A stretch of 64,000 nucleotides of DNA from Oryza sativa Japonica Group (GCF_034140825.1 NC_089035.1:37890501-37954500), one strand, 5' to 3'. Positions 33,651-44,568 are shown, counted from the stretch's first letter. Translations and numbers: made by a program. Notes: generated from the sequence alone by a model not told the origin.

Positions 33651-35918
33651 CTATTAAAAAACAAAAAAAATGAATTAAAATAAGATAGATCAATACACAA
33701 AGCATGCATATCAGAAATCATATATACAGTCACAGGTTCACATCACAGTTTCACAACTCGAGGTTAAAAAAATGTACAGATTTTAACAGTAACATGCAGT
33801 TTCAAATATATCTAATTTGCAAAGTTTAGTCAGAAGCACAACATAAGAGCTAAATCAAAGCCTATATTGCATATAAACTAAAAAAGAGGGTGATTCGTCA
33901 ACATTTGCACAAAAAATACAGGCTACAACACTACAAGACCTTCGCAATCTTGAGCTCAAATCACAACAATGGCACCTCCAATTCGGCCACATCCACTTAG
34001 TGAATCACCAGAACCACCCCCACGACAAACACCACAAAACGACAGTCACTAGAGGCCAGGATAAATCACTAATGAATCACTGCTGAATAAATCATTCAAA
34101 TAAATAACTACTGAATCGCTTGCAAGAGCTCAAGAGGGTTATTGAGTGGATTAGTGAGTTAACACAAGAAACAGTATCCATTAACAGATTCAAGCAAAAT
34201 GCTGCATTTGTTAATTCATAAACAAAATAACATTAGGAAGTAGTAGTTTTTGGTCATGAATGCAAATGCAAGTATCTCTGGAAAATATGTATGAAAAACA
34301 GGTAAACATGCGCTGCAGTTCTTAATGAACATCATAACAAACAGGCTAAAATTCTAAATTAACAGCAGAACAAACAGATTCTGCACAACATATGAGAACA
34401 CACTAAGAAAAAATCTAGATGACTTGTGAATGACAGGAAGGAATTGGATACTCAAACAAAAAAGGGGAATAATGCCATTGACAAAATGACTTGTGAATGA
34501 CAGTAGACTAGATCTCATTTTGTATGAACAATTAGATCTACACCTAACAACCTAAAAATATCATTAACATCTAAGCCATAAGTGCAAAATTAGCTTCTGA
34601 ATATTGGATCAAATGAACCATGTCACTGATTTGGATTAAAAAGTACTTCTCTACCTTAAAACAGAAATAAAACAAACAACAACAATTGTAACTCAATGTC
34701 ACATAACACATTCAGTAACTGGATCAATAAACTACAGGATTCACAAAATAACAAATCCACCGAATCCAAACACTCAAAACTCACCTAAGATACCAGCTTC
34801 AAATCTAAGCCTCAGCCAAAAGTAACCTACAATCCAAAACAAAATAGAGATTAAACCTAAAAAACACCACAGAAAAAACAAAAAAACAGGGGAAAAACCT
34901 AAAACGTTGTAGAGCTGACCAGATCTGAGACTCGAAACAAAAATAAAACGAAAAAATCAAACGAAATCCTCACGAGACAATCACGAGTTCATCACGAGTT
35001 CATCACCTACTGCACATGCTACGACTACACAACTCATGGAGTTTATCACGTACTGCACAAGCTACGCATGTTCCAAACCCTAACCCGTGTCGTCCGATCA
35101 AACAACAACAGTGAAATCCTAAAAAACAACACAGAAAAAACAAAAAAAAACAGGGGAAAAAGCTAAAACGTTGTAGAGCTGACCAGATCTGAGACTCGAA
35201 ACAAAAATAAAACGAACAAATCAAACTAAATCCTCACGAAACAATCACGAGTTCATCACGAGTTCGTCACCTACTGCAAATGCTACGACTACACAGCTCA
35301 TGGAGTTCATCACGTACTGCACAACAACAGCAAAAACATGAGAAGGATGGGGAAGGAGATGGTGAAGAGCAAGAGAGAAGAAAGGAAAAACTCACGAATC
35401 AAATAGAGGTCAATGAGCAGCTCTACACCAGCAGAAAAAGGACGACGAACTCTCCGGCGAAAATCCTCAACACCGGCTAGATCTACGCCGGCGAAATCGC
35501 CGTGGCGGCGAAATCGTCTCGTCACAACGGCGACCTCGCCGAAGCCTCTCTACCTCTGTGTGTCTCTCTCTCCCCCAGCGAGTGAGTGATTAGGGGACAA
35601 ATATCATGACAAAAGTGGGACCCACAAAAATCACGGAGAAAGAAATGCAGGCGCGGAGATCAAAATTTGAACAGTACAGGTGGGACCCACAAAGACTGAA
35701 AATGTTAGGCGTGTCTCTGGAAAAATCAAGTGGGACCCACAACAGCCCAAAAAAAACAGGCCCAACAACCCAGTCAACCCAGACCACGAACGCAAAAAAA
35801 AGAGCCCATATAAAGTAAAGAAGTCCATCTCTCAGCACGAATCTTGAACAGATCTAATGGCCCAAAAAACGACAGATTCAGCCCAAAGAAAACTGTCGAC
35901 AGAGGAATAGCAGTCCCG
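33651..35918 (-). promoter_or_regulatory. 5' leader and promoter arm of the Ulp1 gene, with a duplicated segment
   Basis: A GC-rich probable first non-coding exon (about 35400-35560, minus) ends at a donor-like CGTGAGT, with a long AT-rich intron before the ATG at 33650. Upstream, 34856-35061 and 35118-35323 are direct repeats (period about 262) sharing ACGTTGTAGAGCTGACCAGA and CACGAGTTCATCACGAGTTC. Beyond 35580 is the MULE's right arm, with repeated GTGGGACCCACA words. Confidence 0.55.
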
Positions 35919-36410
35919 TTTTTAAAAACCAAACACAGTTAATTCTGCATGCATGTAATAGCTCAACACAGGAGCCCATGAGTACTAATCAATTTCTACA
36001 TGCAACTAGGAGCTGCGCCTTGTATTATGGAACTGGGCTCAAAAGCAGTTACGCCCTATATTAAGGAACGGAGGGAGTAATAAAAACCGGTCCCTCAACG
36101 GTTTTGATCCCGGTTTTATCCTACGTGGCTGCTGAGTCAGCGTGGGACCCACACGGACCCCACGTGTCAGTATGTCCACGTCAGCCTCCTCTCTCTACTC
36201 TCTTCCCCCTCTTCTCTCCATTCCTCCTCTCTCTCTCTCTCTCTCAATTTTCTCTCTGGGGCTCTGGGCAGGGCAACCAGCGGGTGGGGAGGAGACTGAC
36301 GGGGCGAGGCGGGAGAGGAGGTCCGGCAGCCGGCGACGCGGCGGCGGCGACGCGGGAGCAGGGGAGCATTTTGCGACTGTTTTCTTCCGCTGAATCTGGT
36401 ATTTGCGGCA

Positions 36411-37347
36411 ATGGCGTTGGTGGCGGCAGCAGCGGCGAATCAGAAGCAGCAGAAGGCATCGATCGGGAGGCGAGCGTGGCGACTGCTGCGCCTGGCGGTG
36501 CTCTGGGTGAGGAAGGGCAGCGCGGTGCACAGCCTCTGCCTGTTCAGCAACCTGCGGCGCGCCGGCGTGGGCCTCGGCGTCGTCGGCGGCGGCGGCCGCA
36601 GCGAGCGCCTGCGGTACGGCGAGCCGGAGTACTCGATCGAGGAGACGCCGTCGGCGCGGGTGCTCTGCCTCATCCCCTGCATCGCCCCTGCTGTACCGAA
36701 CACGCCCGGGTTCTACGGCGACGAGGACCGCTACTTCTTCTGCCGCTGGGACACGGAGCCCGAGTGCAGCAGCGTCGGGTGCTACGACTACATCGAGAAC
36801 AACGTGCTCAAGACGGAGCAGATTGTTCAGGTTGTTAGACCAACTGACCAGCTTGATGCTGAAAAATGCAGGATTTTCGGTGTGTGATTGGCGAACACCT
36901 TCGCCATTGCTGTTCTTGATGCAGGTTAGACATGGCGCTAGAGGGGATGTGACCATCTTGCCGACGCTGGTGATCAACAATGTGCAGTACAGTACCGGGG
37001 TAAGAACAATCAAGATTCAGATCAAGATCACACTGAATTGTGGCTAAGATCATTGTTCGATCAAAGATTTGGAGTTTGCTTTTGTCTGAAACAGATTTGT
37101 TTTGCTACGACTACAATGGTGAGCCGAGTGAGTGCGGCGGCGTGGAGGACGAGAGCTTCCCCGACGGCGCAATGGACGAGCAGCTCCTCGAGCTGTCCAT
37201 GCCGACGCCCGCATCCGCCCGGCGCTCCGCACGCTGAAGCAGAACCTTTCGCTGCTCCTCTCCGTGCTCGTCGACCGCGCGCAGCCGGCGGCGGAAAGCA
37301 TCGTGGCGCTCATGGGCAAACGGCGGAGTAGCTCGTGGAGGAGCTGA
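36411..37347 (+). pseudogene. Chimeric transcript unit of captured host-gene fragments in the outer Pack-MULE
   Basis: From ATG 36411 the frame gives MALVAAAAANQ, then GRRAWRLLRLAVLWVRKGS and YSIEETPSARVL, which resembles plant DUF761-type proteins. Next comes VLKTEQIVQ, an intron (36832-36923), and HGARGDVTILPTLVINNVQY. That last motif is characteristic of vacuolar sorting receptors, where GDVTILPTLVINN is strongly conserved. A donor (GGG|GTAAGA) follows, then a piece with CYDYNGEPSECGG. Another frame at 37223-37347 reads LKQNLSLLLSVLVDRAQP, resembling the unc-13 homolog/DUF810 family. Frames do not form one clear protein. The VSR assignment is good, the others tentative. Parent genes are not in this window. 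Confidence 0.65.
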
Positions 37348-37879
37348 GCATCGCGTGCGAGTTGAACGGAGCGGCGAGCTCCGCCGGCCAGAGGATGCCG
37401 GTGCCGGTGACGCGGCGGATGCGGCGGCGGAGGAGGAGGAGCCGAGGAGGACGCCGACGACCACCGGGAGAAGCAGGGCACACACCGTCGATGCGGCGAT
37501 GGAGGAGGAGGAGGAGGACGCTGGCCACCGTGCTCACCCGCCTGCCGCCACCGGCGCTCCGCGCCTCCGCTCCATTCCGCTTCGCCGGCCGCTGCTCAGC
37601 ACCGCTTGCCGCCGCCTGTTCCGTTCGTACCCCCCGCGGAGAAGAGAAAAAAGAAAGGGGAAATACAGGGTGATGACGTGGCACGCTGACATGTGGGGTT
37701 CACATGGGTCCCATGCTGATATAGCCGTCACATATACCAAAACCGGTGTCAAAACCATCAAAGAACTTCGGGTGATCGGTTTTGTATAGTTAAGGGACCC
37801 TGCATATTTGCGGTTTGAGAACGTTTTTTATACCGCTAACAAGTGGAGGACCTTCGGTACAATTTTTCCTAGTAGCCTT

Positions 37880-39649
37880 GTACGTAGAGCTGCTTCGAAA
37901 TAAGGCCGTGTCAGAAAAAAAAATGCTAGTATATGCAGTGATGGACTCCAGTCTACTGTTGTGGTCCATGAAGTTTCGAGTACTAGGACACTGTTGCCCT
38001 CTGTGTTCTGTACCCTCTGCCACGGCTTCCAAACCGAGATACACGGGCATCACCCCACAAAGGCACAAAACATACTGCACGGCTTGTGTAACATGATTTC
38101 TTATGAAATTCGTATGTGTTTTTTCAGCACTCCTGCATCGAAAAATAAAAATGTTTGTACAGTTGTACTGAAACGGTAACATGCCTTTCAGCTCATCCCC
38201 ACGCAGGCATCGCAGCGAGGCCAAGGCCAGCGGCCAAACGGGCGACGTCTCGTCCCCGTCGCACGTTGCCGAGGAGATAGACGCAGTTGACCGTGAGTTT
38301 TTTATGCACGCTCCCCATGGCGATCAAGCGAATCTGGATTGCCCGTTGGTTGGATGCGAGGCGGGTGGCACCGGTATTTATTCCGACGGTTCCTGACTTC
38401 CTGTGGCTGCGCAAGTGCGCAGTGTCAGTCAGTATCGAGCTTCGTCGGAGACCGCTCCACGCCGCAGCGCAAGCGGAGCATGTGGGAAGTGTGTGCGCGG
38501 GCGACGCCGCCACGCCGCGCACACCAGTGCGGGTCGTGGAGATGGGACTTGCTCCTATCTCTTGTCGTGTCGGTAGGTTCGTCACGCGGGACGCTGTCAC
38601 ACGGACACGGCTTTTGCTTTGCTGCTGCCTGGTGCAGTGGTGCCGGAGCAAGGGCTCGTGGAGCGACTGGTCATCGTCAGATCGACACTTGGACGCGTCG
38701 CGATGAACTAGTGGTACTTCGCTGCTAATTAATCCAACCGAAATTGCCGTCCTGCTGGTGGCTTTGATTTGGGGGTCAGATGGCTTCGCCGGGGGACAAT
38801 GGCAACCAGGGAATTAGTAGGTGCTAAATTTGTTGTTCCAGTCAGTATATGTCGTTAAAACGTTCGATCAACACGGTCACACGAAAATAGTGGAGTAATG
38901 AACATGACTACTACACGGCACGGAGAATAACCGGATGATCAGTACTGTATACCGACTCGGTAGCAACACTCTGACGGTCATGTCTTGTCACTGTCATGGC
39001 TAACCACTGCAAGCGTCGTTAATGGAATTCAGAGTGCAACGGACTGAAAACTTAAAATCTCATCATACCGTTGTGGTACACAGACACTAATCCAGTAAAG
39101 CCCGGTTGGTAAGAGCTACTACGTATACTCCAACACGCCCCGTCACTCTGTTAGAGACAAAAATGGTGCATTATTGGACTACGTATGTGATATTGGCTGT
39201 GAGCGCTATATATTTGTCTGCATTCCTTTTTCTTTGTCAACATAATGAGTAAATCCGCCGCTTGGAGGACTGCAGGTACACGAAGACTGTTTGTCAAAGA
39301 GCTTTAAGAGCAAGGTTTGCAGCTATACCAATCATCATGGTCCGGTTGCAAGTAAAATACTAGTACTACAACATCATTTCATCAGCCAAGAGGATTACAT
39401 GCATGCATCATTGGAAGTGTAGAGTTTGCATTTATCCGTTTTCTGGCTGAATCATTCCCTGCAAAGATTCGGATTAGTGCGCCATGATTAAAAACATTCC
39501 AAATGAGGATACATCCTGGAGAAAAAAGCATGAAGGCATGTCTTGTCGGACTGTTATACATGTAACCTGGCATTGTATCATGGTCGCTTCCTTTTCTGTT
39601 CTCAAGCATTACCGCGTACTCCCTGGTTCGTAATGTAGCAGGCCATATA
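37880..39649. other. Intergenic, nothing recognised
   Basis: Overlapping open frames on both strands at 38190-38730 come from GC-rich sequence and show no domain. No tRNA, terminal repeats or conserved motif were seen. Confidence 0.4.
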
Positions 39650-39770
39650 CTCCTTCCGTTCCAGAAAAAATGATCTAGTACAAAAAATTAAGATATATAT
39701 CTATCTTAATTCGTTGTACTAGAATGTATCACCTTCAGTAGTAGGTTATTTTTTAATGTAACGAAGGAAG
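39650..39770. mobile_element. 121-bp Stowaway-like foldback MITE
   Basis: The whole segment is nearly one hairpin: CTCCTTCCGTT at the left, AACGAAGGAAG at the right, with an inner palindrome (CTAGTACAAAAAATTAAG / CTTAATTCGTTGTACTAG). It is flanked by TA on both sides (39648-39649 and 39771-39772), as expected for Stowaway. Confidence 0.8.
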
Positions 39771-40321
39771 TACAATATAGGAAATCACTTTGTTGATCTT
39801 GCCGGCTCTCCACGGAAAAAAAAAAGAAAAGAAAAGAAAAGAAATTGACGTCACCATTTGTCCCTTTTTTGACACACTAAAACGGATTTTTTTAAATGAA
39901 GAACAGCATCACTGTCATCCGTTTGCAGTGCATCCTCATCCTGATCCTTGCTTAACCTGACAATATTCCATGGGAGCAAGGGCCAGGCCAATCCAAAGAC
40001 AGGTCCAACAGCCAAGTACTAACCACCACCGGACACTTTCTTCCAAAGCAAATAATCATCCACATCCATCCTTAAAACAAAAAAAAAAATCCTGTCACAC
40101 CACCAAAAAGCCCGCTCCGCCCGGTCCCACCGCCCCCGCTCCGCCAACTTCTCCCGCAACCCAACACTTCACACCTCCCTCCCTCCGTCCCTCCTCCCCC
40201 TCGCCTCATCTCACCACCTCCAACTCTCGAAGTCTCCAAGCCAAGCCAAGCTCCGCCCCCCCGCACTCTCCACACTCCACCTCGGATTCCCCAGCGCGCG
40301 AGCGAGCCCTTCCCGTCCTCG
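39771..40321. promoter_or_regulatory. Upstream region and leader of the hemerythrin-domain gene
   Basis: An A-rich (AAAAG)n stretch at 39818-39842 is followed by a pyrimidine-rich leader (about 40100-40320) typical of GC-rich monocot genes. No clear TATA box was chosen. Confidence 0.4.
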
Positions 40322-43300
40322 ATGGGCAACTGCTCCCCGTCCCCTCGCCGCCGGGGCCGCCCGACGTCGCCGTCGGGGTCGCCACCTCTGGACCGCACCC
40401 CGTCGGCCAAGGCCGCGGGTGGTGGCGCCACCACCACGGTCTCGCCCTACGCGCTCGCCAGATCCCCCTCCGTGTCCGCCGCTGAGGCCGACGGGGACGA
40501 CGGCGTGGTGCGCGTGTACGGCTCCGACGGCTGCCCCGTCGCGTGGCGGGTCCGCGTCGCGCTCCTCTACAAGGCGGCCGCGCCGGTGCACTTCACGCCG
40601 TCCGAGGCGGCGCCGCTCGGCCGCCCCGTGCTCCGCCTCTCCGCGTCCGACCCGGAGCTCTGCGGCACCGCCGACGAGCTGCTGCGACACGTCGACGCGC
40701 GGTTCGAGGGGAAGCCGCTGGTGACGCCGCCGGAGCGGCCGGCGCGCGTGTCGGCGGCGGCAGCGGCGGCGGAGGAGGTGGCCGAGCTGGTGCGGCTGCA
40801 GCACCGCAGCGCGGAGCGGCACCTGGAGGGCGTGGCGGCGAAGGTGGCGGAGATGGTGAAGAAGGGAGCGAAGAAGGCTGGGAAGGGGGCGAAGGTCGTC
40901 GTCGTGGAGGGCGCCGAGGTGAGGAGGTTGGGTAAGTGGTACGGTGACGCCATGGAGGTGATGCTGGAGCACGCCAGGATGGAAGAAACGGTGCTCTTCC
41001 CTGACATCCAGAGGGCCTCTTTCCCAGGTCGATTTCAGCTTGATCCCATTCCATATGCGTGTGTTAGATTTTGGTTTCATTCCTCGTTTCATCGGGTTTA
41101 GGTTACATTTGTTCCACTTGTTTCCAAAAAAAAATCTGTTCGATTCGTGTTATACCTTTTTTGTCTCTGCATTTATGGAGGAGGGTTTAACGTACTACAT
41201 ATAAGGTACATTCGCCATTTGCTTTCACTGGCGCATTTTACTTGGACGGTTTCTTTCACTGCTTGCATCTGCATTTCTCATGTGGGCGATTTATGAGTAG
41301 GTGCGTTAATCGCAGTCGGCCATTTACTCGTTTGCACATGTCATATTTATCCACTAGTTATTCCAGTACTACTTCTTTTGGTGACTGTACTTGTGATGGT
41401 GAATTTTGATGGCATTGAAGAATCTGTTGTGATAAGAAGGGATAAAGATAGATTGTTCTTTTCCCATTTTTAATCTCTGTGTCCCCTACAAGATCCGAAG
41501 GTCTGTCTTCCCCTACCTTTCTAGCTGTACAAGTCTGGATTTGTTCTGATCAGTATTAGGAGTTAACAAAGGATAGAAATGTCACGTAGTTGAGCAAAGC
41601 TGCTTCTGAAAAATCTTGCCCTACCTTTCTAGCTGTACAAGTCTTTTTGTTCTGATCAGTATTAGGAGTTAACAAAGGATAGAAATGTCACGTAGTTGAG
41701 CAAAGCTGCTTCTGAAAAATCTTGGATTATTTGGAGTTTACCAATGGCAAAGAGAACAGAGCGCTGCGAGAATCCAACTCGCGATCTCTCGTTCATGCTC
41801 TAAGCGGGGATCATACCACTAGACCAGACACCCATCTTGATCCAAATCCAAGAGCTTCGTTGTAGAGTTGTTTAATTGTCAAATGGTGGCTATCATATTT
41901 GTAATAGCAATCTAATCTAAATCCTGGGTACTTTATGTGCAGGGGTTTTGGATAAGGCTAATGAGCAGCACGGGAGGCACTTGCCCATGATGAACGGCAT
42001 CAAGGAAGATATAAAAACACTCCTCACTCTGGAATTAGGCAGCTCCCTCTTCCAAGAAGTGCTGGTTAACCTCTCAGTCCGGCTCAAAGCATTGCAGGTA
42101 TGAGCTCCAAACATTTAGTGGTTACACTGCTTGCATCTATTTGTTATTTCATTTAGCATAGAACTGTGGAGTTCAGTGTACTGTGTTGCTTCTGTTGGTT
42201 GGGACGGAGTAGCTCATTAGCACACAATTAATTAAGTAGCTAAAACTAACTTTGAAAAATGGATTAACATGATTCTTTAAAGCAACTTTCCTATAGATTT
42301 TTTTTTTTTTTTTTGCAAAAAATACACCGTATAGCAGTTTGAAAAACGTGCACATGGAAAACGAGAGAAGAGAGATAGGAACACAGACAAAAGAACACAG
42401 CCTTAAGAAGTGTTGCAAGTTCAGTAGGTTTTGATATCTTATTTGAGGGGAAGTTCTAGTGCAGGTAGCTTCAGAAGTGTGCCATATCAACAGTGAATTC
42501 TTGTTGGTAGTTATGCAAACTTCACCTTTTGTGACTTGCAAGGCTTCTCTACTGCCTTCAGGCAAAAGGGATATAGTTAGATATTAGTTATCCTCTCATA
42601 ATCTACTTGCAAGGCCTCTGCTTTAACATTAACCTGCCATGAGAGATGCTCAGAAAAGGAGTAACCGAAAGTGAAGTGGAGTAGAACTCTGAGAATTCAC
42701 CAAGTTTACCCCAGGAGAAAAAGATTCCTTCCGTTCTCCTATGAAAAAGATATTTGTTGGCTCACCACGCACTTGCACTTTCCAAGGAAGCATGAAGATC
42801 ATGTGGTCCTGGATAAGGACCACTTCTAACCTGCTTGATCTGTAAAGATTGTGTTGCTTCAGCAGCGCATTGTAGGGTTAATTTTGTTTTTGAGTTGGAT
42901 ACACAGGAACCATCCACGTTGGCTATTGCATACAGCTTGATGCAACGTTGGTATTATTGTTGAAAGTAGGATGCAGCCTGGCCAGCCTGTTTACTCTGCA
43001 GGATTTGTTTTTCAGGTTTTCAAGAAAATATTATAGGGCTGATTTAGTGTCCTCTTTCTTCAAAATTGGATATTGATTCACCACACAACTGCTGTTCATA
43101 CAGCTCTATCACCCTTAGAATTTTGTGCGTGGAACTGGAAAGTTGGAGGGAGGTAGGGTGCAGCCTGACCCAACTAATTAAGAAAGTTGCTTTAAAAGAT
43201 AAAGCATTTGCACCTTTCAGCTCTTTATTCTCACTACAGCTGGGTCTATTCCACATTTTCCTACCAAGCTGATGGATTGAGTTTGACATAGGTCTTGTCT

Positions 43301-44394
43301 TCTAGAGAACTACTAGGATTGCACATGCTGCAATCATGACGGGCACTTCCATGGATGTTTCACCACTTTGGTTGTGACTTGCAAAACCAGTCACAAATCT
43401 TTGTTGCCCACTTGAGACTTCCTTACTTTTGTTGGGCTACACTTACCAGTTGATTTATATCTTTGTTGCACAGTTGAGAATTTCCTATGCAATTTGGTGC
43501 TAGAATGCTAGTAGATCATATTATACTGAAAATTTTATACAACTGTATTTGTCATACAACCCTTGGCATTATTTTTGAAGTTGTAATAAAGTTATATAAA
43601 TCTGGCTCAATCTCAATAAATAGAATGCAAAATTCATTGGATGAGAAGGAACAAATATTATTTTTACAGGAGCATCTTCTTCAGTTGACACTTGAAGTAT
43701 CGATCTGTACAACTATTGCAGAGTTGGCAAATATATTTTTTTAAGGATTTGTTTGCTCTAGCAGAATTCTGTATCAGCTATTAGATGTAGCTTCTTCTCT
43801 AGTCCTCATAAAACCATCTAGTAACAGATTGGTTGACCTACCCTTATCAGGACTCACGGTCAACTTCCTGAACAGGAGGGAGTGTGTTTAAAATAAGCGT
43901 AGTGGTTACTGTAGAGAACTCTTTCGTATGCTATTTAGAAATCCTACTGAAGGAATTGATCCCGTAAATGTATAGCTGTATATATCTCTTTCGTCATGTT
44001 TGCTGTGCATCTGAAATTTATCAAACATTTGCAGGATCACACCAAAGAGCACTTCAAGGAAGAAGAGAGGGAGCTGCTCCCAAGATTGGAAGGAGTACGG
44101 CGGATGCAGAGAGAAGAGGGGAATGTATCTGACAAGTCCAATACTGCATGGGCGTCGGAGGCCATGGGTACAATGGAAATGACGCACTCTAAGCTGTTTC
44201 CATTCTTCATGACGGGTCTCTTGCCTCAGGAGGCTATGCAGTACTTAGACCTGGTATGCCGATGTACTAAAAACACTAGGCATTTGGTCTCCATGCTCAG
44301 ATCGCTCGCAGAGCGTCTGGAAGACGCAAACCCAGCAATTATACACAACAATCCCACAAAACTATATGAGCACCTACTTGTAAAATCCCCATAA
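40322..44394 (+). CDS. Hemerythrin HHE-domain protein with N-terminal thioredoxin/GST-like fold
   Basis: Three exons, 40322-41027, 41943-42097 and 44035-44394, splice cleanly in phase to 406 residues. MGNCS at the start is a classic N-myristoylation site with a neighbouring cysteine for palmitoylation, so plasma-membrane attachment is likely. Residues about 62-125 (VRVYGSDGCPVAWRVRVALL) look like a GST N-terminal or glutaredoxin-like fold. From about 150 the sequence is a hemerythrin cation-binding bundle with candidate ligands in LQHRSAERHLEG, EHARMEETVLFP, NEQHGRHLPMMN and HTKEHFKEEERELLP. Such proteins bind di-iron; this group is uncharacterised to my knowledge. Intron 1 carries a tandem duplication and a tRNA-like relic; intron 2 (1.9 kb) carries a MITE relic. 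Confidence 0.9.
41511..41724. repeat. 108-bp tandem duplication in intron 1
   Basis: Units 41511-41618 and 41619-41724 start with CCCTACCTTTCTAGCTGTAC and differ by about two bases of length only. This is a recent head-to-tail duplication inside the hemerythrin gene's first intron. Confidence 0.9.
41759..41833 (-). pseudogene. tRNA-Pro-like pseudogene, antisense in intron 1
   Basis: The minus strand reads GGGTGTCTGGTCTAGTGGTA, matching the acceptor/D-arm of plant tRNA-Pro, and later GAGTTGGATTCTCGC, a degraded T-arm. The acceptor stem pairs largely with AGCGCTC through G-U pairs. The anticodon stem no longer pairs around TTAGAGC. A-box sequence is retained and the B-box is altered (GTTGGATTC instead of GTTCGATTC). 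This is probably a decayed tRNA-Pro(AGG) copy. Confidence 0.65.
42180..42400. mobile_element. Tourist-like MITE relic in intron 2
   Basis: GCAAAAAATACACCGTATAG followed by CAGTTTGAAAAACGTGC, and AAAGCAACTTTCCTATAG, correspond on the opposite strand to the segment at 58083-58332 (TGCTAAACGGTGTATTTTGT, GAAAGTTGCTCTAAAAT). Both are copies of one repeated family. Ends are not well preserved; a T run at 42299-42315 lies inside. Confidence 0.55.
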
Positions 44395-44544
44395 GGTATA
44401 ATTCCCCACCGTGCAGATAATTGTTATGTGCCACGTAAATTGTGAATGCTAACCTCATTTTCCTTGTCTGGAGTGCAGCTATGTAATTTTCGGGTTTATT
44501 GAGCTATTGTGAAAGCCTGTATATCTTATGGTGTTATTGCAGAA

Positions 44545-44568
44545 GTGTGTGTGTGTGTGTGTGTGTGA
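44545..44568. repeat. (GT)n microsatellite in the 3' flank
   Basis: About 12 GT units lie in the presumed 3' UTR or just downstream of the hemerythrin-domain gene. Confidence 0.9.

Larger units (their letters stand above)
17608..35918. mobile_element. FAR1/Ulp1-carrying MULE, 18.3 kb with the nested LTR (15.3 kb without)
   Basis: Terminal inverted repeats are short: GGGACTGTCTATGTCTCAGT at the left and CGGGACTGCTATTCCTCTGT inward from the right, both followed by GTCGACAG. Perfect 9-bp duplications TTTTTAAAA lie at 17599-17607 and 35919-35927. Inside are a FAR1-type transposase gene on the plus strand (17869-25555) and an Ulp1-type protease gene on the minus strand (26392-33650, leader to about 35550), convergent. 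Short ends plus a captured or resident Ulp1 gene recall the Kaonashi MULEs of Arabidopsis and CUMULE of melon. The transposase is broken, so the copy is dead in cis. Confidence 0.9.
17414..36077. mobile_element. Stowaway-like MITE (344 bp without its nested MULE)
   Basis: The ends CTCCCTCCGTTCCTTAATAC and, on the minus strand, CTCCCTCCGTTCCTTAATAT are inverted repeats of about 30 bases flanked by TA (17412-17413 and 36078-36079). The TA-only duplication is confirmed by comparison with the intact right repeat of the host Pack-MULE: removing the MITE and one TA gives an equal-length alignment. The ends and the TA fit the Tc1/mariner-derived Stowaway group. The MITE arms are 17414-17598 and 35928-36077. 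Confidence 0.85.
17324..37870. mobile_element. Outer Pack-MULE (about 1.88 kb without nested insertions)
   Basis: The ends read GGAAAAGTACACCGAAGATC (left, inward) and GGAAAAATTGTACCGAAGGT (right, inward on the minus strand). They are flanked by a perfect 9-bp duplication, TAGTAGCCT, at 17315-17323 and 37871-37879. The terminal inverted repeats run on for about 190 bases: the left one is split by a nested MITE at 17412-36079 and resumes at about 36080 (ACCGGTCCCTCAACGG...GTGGGACCCACACGG); the right one covers about 37670-37870. The remaining 1.5 kb holds fragments of several host genes (see 36411-37347). The 9-bp duplication and long repeats fix the superfamily as Mutator-like. Confidence 0.9.

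Noticed and set aside
17414-36077. Assigning the CTCCCTCCGT ends to the FAR1 MULE itself
   Set aside because: A better pair of ends with a perfect 9-bp duplication lies just inside (17608 and 35918), and the outer ends have only a TA duplication, which fits Stowaway and not Mutator-like elements.
17324-37870. Treating 17.3-37.9 kb as one giant Pack-MULE that captured FAR1 and Ulp1 genes
   Set aside because: The internal elements have their own terminal repeats and their own target duplications, so nested insertion explains the region better.
38181-38728. A cluster of frames on both strands at 38.2-38.7 kb as a candidate gene
   Set aside because: Translations show no domain, no consistent splice sites and a composition explained by local GC content.
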